From Gemmatimonadota bacterium (lineage in GTDB: Bacteria > Gemmatimonadota > Gemmatimonadetes > Gemmatimonadales > Gemmatimonadaceae): a stretch of DNA of 59,238 bases. Positions 52,946 to 59,238 of the stretch are shown piece by piece. The position numbers were made by a program, and so were the translations under genes. The stretch covers positions 22,652 to 81,889 of the forward strand of contig QHVE01000058.1 of the NCBI GenBank assembly GCA_003223455.1, written 5' to 3'. Positions within the stretch are counted from its first letter, which is position 1. Each line of letters starts with the position of its first letter. The notes under the pieces were generated by a model. It did no database searches, had not been told where the DNA came from, and saw nothing but the letters and a program-made list of their open reading frames with translations.

Positions 52946-55258
52946 TCAGAAATCGGGACCGATCGAGAAGGTGAAGGTCAACCGGCTGAAGAACGAGTTC
53001 TTCTGCGGAGGATTGTACGTCGCGGGGCAGCTCCCTCCCGAGATCTGCTCGTACCCGCCATTGGGAAGCAGGACGGCTGGAATCTGGTTTCCCGGGCTCA
53101 CGCAGTAGAGTGGGGCAAACCCCTTCTCGTCCGGCGCCTGGTCGTAGAAGATCGCACCGGCGGGTCTGGGGTACGGGTTGTACCCCACGTTCATCTGAAA
53201 GGGACCGACCGGCGTGAAGACGCGCACCCCCACGCCTGGCGTCCAGCGCAGCCGCTTCAGCGAGAAGCTCGACAGCGCCGGCACCCCGTTGCTGAAGTTG
53301 CCGCCGCGTTGCCACACGCTTCCGCCATCCAGGAACGTGGTGAACTGGATCAGCTCGGGATAGATCGCGCTGCGGAAGCGCAGCTCGAGGTTGGCGACGA
53401 TCAGCGAGTTGCCGCCGACGGGGACGACGCGCCGGAACTCGCCCGACGTATCCTCGAAGAACACCGTGTCCGCCGACGCGCCGGTCGTGAGACGTGGAGC
53501 GCCTTCGGCGATGTAGATCAGGTCGCCCAGCTCGTTCTGCTGGAAGCCGCGCACGCTCGCGGCGCCGCCGGCGTAGAGGCGCTCCTCCGGAGGGACGAAC
53601 CCCACCGTGTCGCCGAACGAGAAGTTGCGACCGAGCACGCTCCCGAGGCGCAGTCGCGCCGCGAAGGTCACGCCGGGCGACAGCGGTCGATAGTACGAGC
53701 CGTCGGCGAGACCCTTGATGAACTGCTGATCCTCGTCCGAGCCGATCGCCTTCGCTGCGCCTCGCAGGTCGAGCCGCAGCGTCGTGCCCGAGCGTGGGTT
53801 CACGGGGTTGTCGGTCCGCAGCCGATCGAGGTGCGCGCTCGCCACGGCGAGTGGGCGGTTGCTTCCCGTGATCAGTGCGCGCGACTCGCTGTCGCAGCGG
53901 TTGAACACCGCGCACAGCAGCGCAGGCTGGGCATCGGTGCGGCCGTACTCGAGCGAGTACGCCAGGCGCAGCGGCAGCTCGTGGCGCAGATCGCGCGTGA
54001 GCGACGCCTCGCCGCCGATGATCGTCGTGCGCAGGAACGCCTGATATTCGCCGCGCCGCTCGCTGTACAGCGAGATCGCCGGCGAGCCACGCAGCCCGAA
54101 CAGCGTCGGCAGCCGGAACGTGCTGTTCAGGAAGTAGTTCACCTCGCTGCTGAATGGGTCCTGCTCCATCCGCGACGAGCACAGGTTCCCGCCGGCGAAT
54201 CGGGTGTTCTCGGCGTGGCCGATCTTCGACACCTGCGCCGTCAGCTCTAGGCGTCGCGCCTCGCCGAGAAAGTTCTTGTCGACGAGCACCGCGCGACCCT
54301 TGAAGCAGTCGAGCACCGCCCAGCCGACTTCGGTGTCCACCTGTCGCACGAAGTTCTCGCGGAGCTCGACGTCGATCGTCACGCGCGTGGAGTCGCCCTT
54401 GGGCTGCGCGCTGTCCGGTGCGAGCCGCACCTCCACGTGGCGAAACAGGTCGCTCTGGTACAGCTCGCGCTGCGCGTCGGCGATGGCGTGCTCGCTGTAC
54501 TCGTCGCCGCTGCTCACGCTGAGCAGCCGCAGCACCGTGGAGTCGCTGAGTCTGCGCGGTGCGCCCGTCAGCGGCTCGTCGAACACCCTGATCTGCCCGA
54601 TCCTCGCGCGCTCACCCGGGATCACCTCGAGCGCGACCCGCGCGCGGTGCGCGATCGTGTCGTAGACCGTGTAGCTCGCCGCGACGTCGGCGCGCGGGAA
54701 GCCGTTGTCCCGCAGCCGCGTCTTGATCGAGTCGATCGCCGCCTGGAGGCGCGTTCGATCGAGCACCACGCCGGGACGCAGATCGAGCTCGCTCGTGTTG
54801 GCGATCGGCGCGGTTGCGGAATCCAGTCCGGTGATGCGGAGCGTGTCCACGAGCACCGGCGGTCCCTCGGTGATGAGGAACGTCACGCGAACGCGGGCAT
54901 CGGCGCTCGCGACGACGCTGGTGTCCACCGCGGCCGAGTAGTAGCCGTGCCGATTGTAGAACAGACGCAGGCGCCCGACGTCGAGGCGCAGCTCGTCGCT
55001 GTCGAGGCAGCGTCGCTTGCCGAACACGCGGAAGGTCCGGCGTGCGAAGCTCGACGGTGTGGTCGAGACCCGGAGCGCCAGCTCGCTGCCACGGAAGGCG
55101 TGATTGCCGCGGAATTTGAGCGAGCGGATCTCCCGTTCCCCCGGATCACACTCCGAGCTTTGCGCGCGCAGGGCGGCCGGCAGGAGCAGGAGCAGCGCAG
55201 CGGTCAGGGCACCGCGCCACCACTCGCGCGCGCGCCGCCGGCGACCGCCATCCGTCAC
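52946..55258 (-). CDS. tamA: Outer-membrane assembly factor TamA/BamA-like
   Basis: This 770-residue Omp85-family protein has a signal peptide (LTAALLLLLPAALRAQ). POTRA domains span about residues 40-330 (IRSLKFRGNHAF, VLVDTLRITGLDSATAP, ARIGQIRVFDEPLTG). A 16-strand barrel follows, with NPRSGTTLRLDLRG, the VRGFQQNELG lid-lock motif, FLDGGSVWQ and the ending FTFSIGPDF with C-terminal Phe. Pairing with tamB argues for TamA rather than BamA, and the POTRA region looks shorter than the five of BamA. GTG 55258 overlaps the small upstream gene stop (GTGA). Confidence 0.92.
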   Translation of the reverse strand: MTDGGRRRRAREWWRGALTAALLLLLPAALRAQSSECDPGEREIRSLKFRGNHAFRGSELALRVSTTPSSFARRTFRVFGKRRCLDSDELRLDVGRLRLFYNRHGYYSAAVDTSVVASADARVRVTFLITEGPPVLVDTLRITGLDSATAPIANTSELDLRPGVVLDRTRLQAAIDSIKTRLRDNGFPRADVAASYTVYDTIAHRARVALEVIPGERARIGQIRVFDEPLTGAPRRLSDSTVLRLLSVSSGDEYSEHAIADAQRELYQSDLFRHVEVRLAPDSAQPKGDSTRVTIDVELRENFVRQVDTEVGWAVLDCFKGRAVLVDKNFLGEARRLELTAQVSKIGHAENTRFAGGNLCSSRMEQDPFSSEVNYFLNSTFRLPTLFGLRGSPAISLYSERRGEYQAFLRTTIIGGEASLTRDLRHELPLRLAYSLEYGRTDAQPALLCAVFNRCDSESRALITGSNRPLAVASAHLDRLRTDNPVNPRSGTTLRLDLRGAAKAIGSDEDQQFIKGLADGSYYRPLSPGVTFAARLRLGSVLGRNFSFGDTVGFVPPEERLYAGGAASVRGFQQNELGDLIYIAEGAPRLTTGASADTVFFEDTSGEFRRVVPVGGNSLIVANLELRFRSAIYPELIQFTTFLDGGSVWQRGGNFSNGVPALSSFSLKRLRWTPGVGVRVFTPVGPFQMNVGYNPYPRPAGAIFYDQAPDEKGFAPLYCVSPGNQIPAVLLPNGGYEQISGGSCPATYNPPQKNSFFSRLTFTFSIGPDF

Positions 55259-55488
55259 GCCGCGCGCGGCCCCCCGCCCGACGCGTGGTGCTTGCCCGCT
55301 CGCCGCTCCTCGGGCAGGAGCGGCGTGCGCTGCAGGAACAGGCGCGCCACGTAGAACGCCGCCAGGCCGGCGGCGACACCCACACCGATCGCGGGCAGCA
55401 GCTCGCTGCCACTCAGCGGGCGCCGATAGACGTAGCCCTCGAGGCGCGCCGTCGGACGCGGCGACCGGGCTCTGGATGTGCGACTCAT
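55255..55488 (-). CDS. Small membrane protein at the head of the Tam operon
   Basis: This 77-residue protein has a basic N-terminus (MSRTSRARSPRPTARLEGY), one membrane helix (LLPAIGVGVAAGLAAFYVARLFL) and a basic Gly/His/Ala tail. No family is recognised. A TPLLPEERR motif follows the helix. It is coupled to tamA by a 4-base overlap and is the first gene of the operon, so an envelope role is likely. A short Arg-rich frame in high-GC DNA could be spurious, but the hydrophobic segment and overlap argue for a gene. Confidence 0.6.
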   Translation of the reverse strand: MSRTSRARSPRPTARLEGYVYRRPLSGSELLPAIGVGVAAGLAAFYVARLFLQRTPLLPEERRAGKHHASGGGPRAA

Positions 55489-55542
55489 GGCTGCCGGCGA
55501 GCGGACGGGAGGGGGAAGGGACGCAACTTGCAGCTTTCGGGA

Positions 55543-55561
55543 GCGCTGCGGCTCGCAGCGC
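55543..55561. repeat. Perfect 8-bp inverted repeat in divergent promoter region
   Basis: GCGCTGCG (55543-55550) and CGCAGCGC (55554-55561) with a 3-base centre lie between the divergent Tam operon and binding-protein gene. The short spacing suits either an operator for a dimeric repressor or a tight hairpin in the Tam leader. Confidence 0.4.
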
Positions 55562-55602
55562 GACGCGTCCGCGGCGCATCGTGCCGGCGAGCGCGCCTAC
55601 GT

Positions 55603-55631
55603 TTGACGCTGCTCGGCGGCGCGGGTAAGTT
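55603..55631 (+). promoter_or_regulatory. Predicted promoter of the peptide-binding protein operon
   Basis: TTGACG (55603-55608), a 17-base spacer and TAAGTT (55626-55631) form the best -35/-10 pair in the window, with a leader of about 36 bases before ATG 55675. A TACGTTTG box overlaps the -35 (55598-55605) and could be a second, upstream start. Confidence 0.6.
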
Positions 55632-55674
55632 CTCGCGCCTTCTCCCGGCTGTCAACTGCTTGCGCCAGAACGTC

Positions 55675-57267
55675 ATGCGTCGTTCCCTCGCCCTTCTCCT
55701 TCCGTTCCTCGCCATCGGTTGCGGTGGCGGCGGCGGAGGCACCGAGCGGCGCACCCTGGTGGACTCCCGCGACAACTACGATCCCCGGTCGCTCGACCCT
55801 GCGCTCTCGACCGACGTGCCCACCGGCCGGGCGGTCGCCTACCTCTTCGACGGGCTCACCCGCTTCACCCCCGATGCCCGCGTCATCCCCGCCCTGGCCA
55901 CGAGCTGGGAGACGTCGCCTGACGGGCTCACCTACACCTTTCATCTGCGCCGCGGAGTCACCTTCACCGATGGCACCCCCTTCGTCGCGCGTCAGGTGCT
56001 GGCGAGCTGGCAGCGCGTGCTCGACCCGAAGGTCCGCGGCGGCCGCGGGTGGCCACTCTATCCCGTCCTGGGCGCCAAGGAATACGCCGACGGCAAGTCC
56101 ACGACCCTCCAGGGGCTTTCGGCGCCGAACGACTCGACCGTCGTCGTCGTCCTCAAGGAGCCGTTTGCCATCTTTCCCAAGCTGCTGGCGATGCCGGTGG
56201 CATCGGTCGCGCCCGAGCGGGTGCCCGAGGGTTTCGGCGAGCATCCGATCGGTACCGGCCCCTGGAAGCTCGTCGAGTGGAAGCACGACGACTACCTGCT
56301 GTTTGCCCCAAACGAGCGGTACTGGGGCGGTCGTCCGCGCGCCGATTCATTGAAGGCGCGCATCATCGCCGAGCCGAGCACGGCGGTCGCCGAGTTCCAG
56401 AGCGGGAACGTCGACGTGCTTCAGATCCCGCAGGGCGAGATCGCCGACTGGCAGGAGGACACCGAGCGCCGGAAGCTGCTCGCGTCGACGCCGTCGCTCG
56501 AGCTGGTCTACGTCGCGATCAACACGACGCGCGGTCCCCTCGCCGACGTGCGCGTCCGCCAGGCCCTCAACTACGCCGTCGACCGCCGGCGCATCGTCCG
56601 CAATCTGATCGCCGGACGCGGCGAGCTCGCCGCCGGAGTGATTCCGTCGTCGCTTCCCGGCAGCGACAAGGCACGCGTCGGCTTCGCGTTCGACACCACG
56701 CGTGCCCGCCAGCTGCTGCGAGAGGCAGGCTACCCGAACGGGATCGACCTCGAGCTGTGGACCTCGACCAACCCGATCTACGTGCGCATCGCCGAGACCC
56801 TGCAGGCGTACCTCAAGCTCTCCGGCGTGCGGGTGAAGGTCGTGCAGCGCGAGAGCGCGGCCGCGCGCGAAGCGGCCCGCAAGGGACGCGCGGATCTCTT
56901 CATCAAGGACTGGTACGCCGATTACCCCGACGCGGAGAACTTCCTGTATCCGCTGCTGCACAGCGCAAACAAGGGGGTCGGCGGCAACGTCTCGTTCTAC
57001 GCCAACGCGCAATTCGACTCGCTCGTGACACTCGCGCGTCGCGAGCCCGACGAGGCGAAGCGCATTGCCCTCTACACTCAGGCCGACCAGATCGCCTTCC
57101 GCGACGCGCCGATGATCTTCCTGTGGTTCTACAGCGAGCTGTACGCGGTGCAGCCCTGGCTCCGCGGATTCCAGCCCCCGGTGATCTTCAACGGCCAGCC
57201 GTGGACCACGGTGACGACGACCGCGGCGACGAACGGGAAGCTCGCATCGCGACAGGAGCAGCCATGA
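55675..57267 (+). CDS. Oligopeptide ABC transporter substrate-binding lipoprotein
   Basis: This 530-residue protein has a lipoprotein signal (lipobox LAIGC, followed by a Gly run) and the DppA/OppA family fold (SBP_bac_5): DPRSLDPALSTDVPTGRAVAYLFDGL, ATSWETSPDGLTYTFHLRRGVTFTDG, VRVRQALNYAVDR and DLFIKDWYADYPDAENFLYPLLHS. It binds peptides or related ligands in the periplasm for the downstream permease, whose ATG overlaps its stop. No dppC, dppD or dppF follows, so the transporter must borrow other subunits. Confidence 0.95.
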   Translation: MRRSLALLLPFLAIGCGGGGGGTERRTLVDSRDNYDPRSLDPALSTDVPTGRAVAYLFDGLTRFTPDARVIPALATSWETSPDGLTYTFHLRRGVTFTDGTPFVARQVLASWQRVLDPKVRGGRGWPLYPVLGAKEYADGKSTTLQGLSAPNDSTVVVVLKEPFAIFPKLLAMPVASVAPERVPEGFGEHPIGTGPWKLVEWKHDDYLLFAPNERYWGGRPRADSLKARIIAEPSTAVAEFQSGNVDVLQIPQGEIADWQEDTERRKLLASTPSLELVYVAINTTRGPLADVRVRQALNYAVDRRRIVRNLIAGRGELAAGVIPSSLPGSDKARVGFAFDTTRARQLLREAGYPNGIDLELWTSTNPIYVRIAETLQAYLKLSGVRVKVVQRESAAAREAARKGRADLFIKDWYADYPDAENFLYPLLHSANKGVGGNVSFYANAQFDSLVTLARREPDEAKRIALYTQADQIAFRDAPMIFLWFYSELYAVQPWLRGFQPPVIFNGQPWTTVTTTAATNGKLASRQEQP

Positions 57268-58124
57268 GCGCCTTCATCCTTCGCCGGCTGCTTCTCGCGA
57301 TCCCCACGCTCGTTGGCGTGCTCATCATCGCATTTCTCCTGCTGTACGTCGCCCCGGGCGACCCGGTCATGGCGATGGTCGGCGAACGTGCCGACGAGGA
57401 GACGATCGCCCGACTGCGCGCCGAGCTTCGGCTCGACGATCCACTCCCCGTGCAGTTCGGGCACTACGTGGCCGGAATCGCCAAGGGAGATCTCGGGCGC
57501 TCGTACATCACGAATCGGCCGATCCGGCGCGACATCGTCGAGCGCTTTCCGAAGACGCTGCAGCTCGCCGGCGCCGCGATGCTCCTCGCGACGATCTGTG
57601 GCGTCACGCTCGGCGTGTTGAGCGCCCGGAACCCCGGCGGCCCGATCGATCGGTTCGGGCTCGCCCTCGCCTACCTCGGGATCAGCTTCCCCCCATCCGG
57701 GTTCGGCGGCGCGCGCTATCTCGTGCTGCCCGCGCTGGCGCTCGGGATGCGCTCGATCGCCTTCCTCGCGCGCATGACCCGCTCCGCGATGCTCGATTCG
57801 CTCGGCGCGGACTACGTCCGCACGGCACGGGCGAAGGGGCTCCGCGAACGGAGCGTCGTTGCCCGCCATGCACTCCGCAACGCGCTCATCCCGATCATCA
57901 CCGTGCTTGGCCTCGATTTCGGCGCCTATCTCACGGGAAGCATTCTCACCGAGACGATCTTCTCGTGGCCCGGCATCGGCCGGTATGTCGTCAACGCGAT
58001 CGCGCGGCGGGATCTTCCCGCCATCCAGGGCTCGGTGCTCTTTCTCTCCGCGGTGTTCGTGCTCGTGAACCTGATCACCGACCTGGCCTACGCGAAGGCC
58101 GACCCGCGGGTGACCTACTCATGA
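57264..58124 (+). CDS. DppB/OppB-type ABC permease with an internal deletion
   Basis: This 286-residue permease has the DppB N-terminus (ILRRLLLAIPTLVGVLIIAFLL), LRLDDPLPVQFGHYV, GDLGRSY, and the EAA-loop region MTRSAMLDSLGADYVRTARAKGL near the C-terminus. It is shorter than the usual 305-330 residues. GISFP runs directly into PSGFGGARYLVLPALALG, where homologues have about 18-20 more residues forming a transmembrane helix (xxWLGLLLILLFA region). The deletion keeps the frame. With a helix missing the protein would probably not fold correctly unless this is an assembly error. Its stop overlaps the MazG-like gene. Confidence 0.9.
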   Translation: MSAFILRRLLLAIPTLVGVLIIAFLLLYVAPGDPVMAMVGERADEETIARLRAELRLDDPLPVQFGHYVAGIAKGDLGRSYITNRPIRRDIVERFPKTLQLAGAAMLLATICGVTLGVLSARNPGGPIDRFGLALAYLGISFPPSGFGGARYLVLPALALGMRSIAFLARMTRSAMLDSLGADYVRTARAKGLRERSVVARHALRNALIPIITVLGLDFGAYLTGSILTETIFSWPGIGRYVVNAIARRDLPAIQGSVLFLSAVFVLVNLITDLAYAKADPRVTYS

Positions 58125-58432
58125 CCCATCCGGCGGAGAACGGCGGAACGCTGGCCGGGTATCAATCCGAGGCGAGGCGCACCATCAACCTCACGCTCAC
58201 CGACGAGCAGCGACTCCTCGACGCGTCGGCGGGGTTGGCCGAGGAGGCTGGGGAGGTGCTGGCCCACGTTCGCAAGCACGTGTTCCAGGGGCGGCCGCTC
58301 GACCGGGAGGCGTTGACGCTCGAGCTTGGCGACGCGCTCTGGTGCCTCGCGATTGCGGCGGATACACTGGGGGTCTCACTGGCTGACGTCGCTCGGCGGA
58401 ACGTAGAAAAACTGCGGTTGCGCTATCCCTGA
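58121..58432 (+). CDS. MazG-like nucleotide pyrophosphohydrolase-fold protein
   Basis: This 103-residue protein has the all-alpha NTP-PPase pattern: LAEEAGEVLAHVRKHV (EExxE-type metal site), LELGDALWCLAIAADTLGVSL (the second acidic ExxD) and VARRNVEKLRLRYP. It is a single-domain form that would hydrolyse aberrant or surplus nucleoside triphosphates. It is coupled by ATGA to the permease gene, with no obvious functional link. Confidence 0.9.
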   Translation: MTHPAENGGTLAGYQSEARRTINLTLTDEQRLLDASAGLAEEAGEVLAHVRKHVFQGRPLDREALTLELGDALWCLAIAADTLGVSLADVARRNVEKLRLRYP

Positions 58433-58475
58433 TCGGACGCATTGGTTGGCGTTCGCGCCGATTCATTTCATTCAT

Positions 58476-58922
58476 ATGAGGCTCGACATGTTCGCTCGTC
58501 GTCTACTTCTCGTCGCTCTGCTCGCCGGCGGAGCTGCGTGCGCGCAGCAGACCGCAATTCCGTCCAGCGGCACCACGTCGGGCACGCCGGTTCGCGTCCG
58601 GAAAAACCCGGACATCATCAGCACCCAGGAGCTGCGCGATCCGACCATCGCCGGCGTCGACGCGATGACCGCGATCCGGCAGCTTCGTCCCGCGTTCTTC
58701 CGCAATCGCGGTCCGCAGAGCTTCTCGAATGCGACTGCCGGCCAGGTCCAGGTGTCCCAGGACTACGGTCCACTGCAGTCGGTGACCGCGCTGTCGGCCG
58801 TCGATACGCGGAGTCTCGTCGAAGTGCGCTACCTCAACGCGAACGACGCGCAGAACCGGTTCGGGATCAATGCCAACGGCGGACCCGTGATCGTCGTGAT
58901 GACCACGATGTCGGCCAAGTGA
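58476..58922 (+). CDS. Lipoprotein of a tandem family, plug-like domain
   Basis: This protein of about 148 residues has a lipoprotein signal (LLAGGAAC) and the motif NPDIISTQELRDPTIAG, DAMTAIRQLRPAFFRNRGP, SQDYGPLQSV and the ending LVEVRYLNANDAQNRFGINA, GGPVIVVMTT. The end resembles the small plug-like domain of TonB-dependent receptors (VxxIRYLxxxDAxxRFGxxxxGGVIxVxT), as if a plug module stood alone on a lipid anchor. ATG 58476 or ATG 58488 may be the start; there is no ribosome-binding site, and the leader is unusually AT-rich (ATTCATTTCATTCAT). A paralogue follows after 38 bases. Confidence 0.78.
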   Translation: MRLDMFARRLLLVALLAGGAACAQQTAIPSSGTTSGTPVRVRKNPDIISTQELRDPTIAGVDAMTAIRQLRPAFFRNRGPQSFSNATAGQVQVSQDYGPLQSVTALSAVDTRSLVEVRYLNANDAQNRFGINANGGPVIVVMTTMSAK

Positions 58923-58960
58923 GTCCACGTAGCGCTCGTCCTTTCAACCACAGGTGCATC

Positions 58961-59238
58961 ATGAGGCCCAGTCGCGTTCTCCTTTACGCCGCGCTCGTTC
59001 TCGCCTCTGCCTGCGCGAGCTCGCACGCAAACGACAACGAGCTGCGCGCCGTCGAGCCCAAGGCGAAGAGGAATCCGAACGTCATCTCGAGGGAGGAGCT
59101 GGCCGATCCGGCCATGCAGAGCCGCGATGCGGCGACGGCCATTCGGATGCTCCGACCGCATTTCTTCTCGTATCGCGGCCCGACCAGCTTCTCGGGGACG
59201 TCGGGCGACACGCACATCTCGTACGATTACGGCCCGCT
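58961..59238 (+). CDS. Second lipoprotein of the tandem family (3' end outside window)
   Basis: Translation from ATG 58961 runs open to the window end (92 full codons). It begins MRPSRVLLYAALVLASAC, a lipoprotein signal, and then follows the same plan as its upstream neighbour: RNPNVISREELADPAMQ, DAATAIRMLRPHFFSYRGP, TSFSG and SYDYGP. The two are clear paralogues and arose by tandem duplication. The C-terminal plug-like part lies outside the window. Confidence 0.75.
   Translation, partial: MRPSRVLLYAALVLASACASSHANDNELRAVEPKAKRNPNVISREELADPAMQSRDAATAIRMLRPHFFSYRGPTSFSGTSGDTHISYDYGP

Noticed and set aside
48328-52974. A 1548-codon open frame antisense to tamB
   Set aside because: It is a shadow of the GC-rich gene: composition is Arg/Ala/Asp/Val-rich with no domain, and the minus-strand frame encodes a coherent TamB.
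58121-58432. MazG-like gene as part of a toxin-antitoxin module
   Set aside because: No mazE/mazF partner; the protein is a single NTP-pyrophosphohydrolase domain coupled to a permease gene.

Overview
The window is chromosomal DNA from a very GC-rich, Gram-negative, diderm bacterium. The most likely source is the phylum Gemmatimonadota. This is inferred from the gene repertoire (TamA/TamB, LpxL-like acyltransferase, MsbA-type exporter, a PorX-like PglZ response regulator, many lipoproteins), frequent GTG starts, and TAnnTT -10 boxes like those of Bacteroidota, which share the FCB group. Genes are packed tightly and many neighbours overlap by the 4 bases ATGA or GTGA. I see no rRNA, tRNA, insertion sequence, CRISPR array or prophage. 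No gene-free stretch exceeds 300 bases; the longest is about 253 bases (24866-25118) and carries an imperfect inverted-repeat element.

Layout. 1-1.6 kb: the end of an outer-membrane barrel gene and a small exported protein. 1.6-6.9 kb (minus): PBP1A, a PHP phosphoesterase, an amidohydrolase and an HNH endonuclease. 7-9.7 kb: tyrS, convergent with a lipid-linked sugar flippase. 9.9-17.3 kb (minus): an envelope cluster with a PorX-like regulator (damaged), MsbA-like exporter, glycosyltransferase, LpxL-like acyltransferase, DppC-like permease (frameshifted) and class V aminotransferase. 17.4-21.3 kb: a stand-alone DnaB-type RecA-fold ATPase, a CsgG/TPR lipoprotein and an outer-membrane protein. 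21.4-26.1 kb: yebC-ruvC-ruvA, an aminotransferase and ruvB. 26.2-27.1 kb (minus): an exported esterase. 27.3-39.2 kb: a 15-gene plus-strand run (queA, tgt, yajC, def, fmt, TenI-like, thiS, thiG, rsmB, PASTA protein, rpe, TlpA-like, YbbR, tsaD, lgt). 39.4-41.5 kb (minus): a di-heme cytochrome c fused to an FTR1 iron permease. 41.6-43.4 kb (minus): HAD phosphatase, CYTH protein and a hypothetical protein. 43.5 kb: a DUF6941-like protein. 44-47.3 kb (minus): an NtrC-like regulator without GAFTGA, a zinc ribbon, a P1-family peptidase and an NlpC/P60 peptidase. 47.4-55.5 kb (minus): a small membrane protein, TamA, TamB and a lipid kinase. 55.7-58.4 kb: an oligopeptide-binding lipoprotein, a DppB-like permease and a MazG-like protein. 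58.5 kb to the end: two tandem paralogous lipoproteins.

Themes. Most of the content is housekeeping (translation and tRNA modification, recombination, thiamine thiazole synthesis) mixed with envelope biogenesis. The notable observations are: (i) a set of TTG-N16-19-TAnnTT promoters, several ending only 5-6 bases before the start codon, which predicts leaderless mRNAs; (ii) four genes whose conserved cores look trimmed by short deletions (DppC-like, PorX-like, DppB-like, and the GAFTGA region of the NtrC-like regulator), which is either real decay or assembly error; (iii) three unrelated intergenic inverted-repeat elements built from short repeated words; (iv) phylum-specific lipoprotein and regulator families without assigned function. 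No clearly new multi-gene defence or mobile system is visible.
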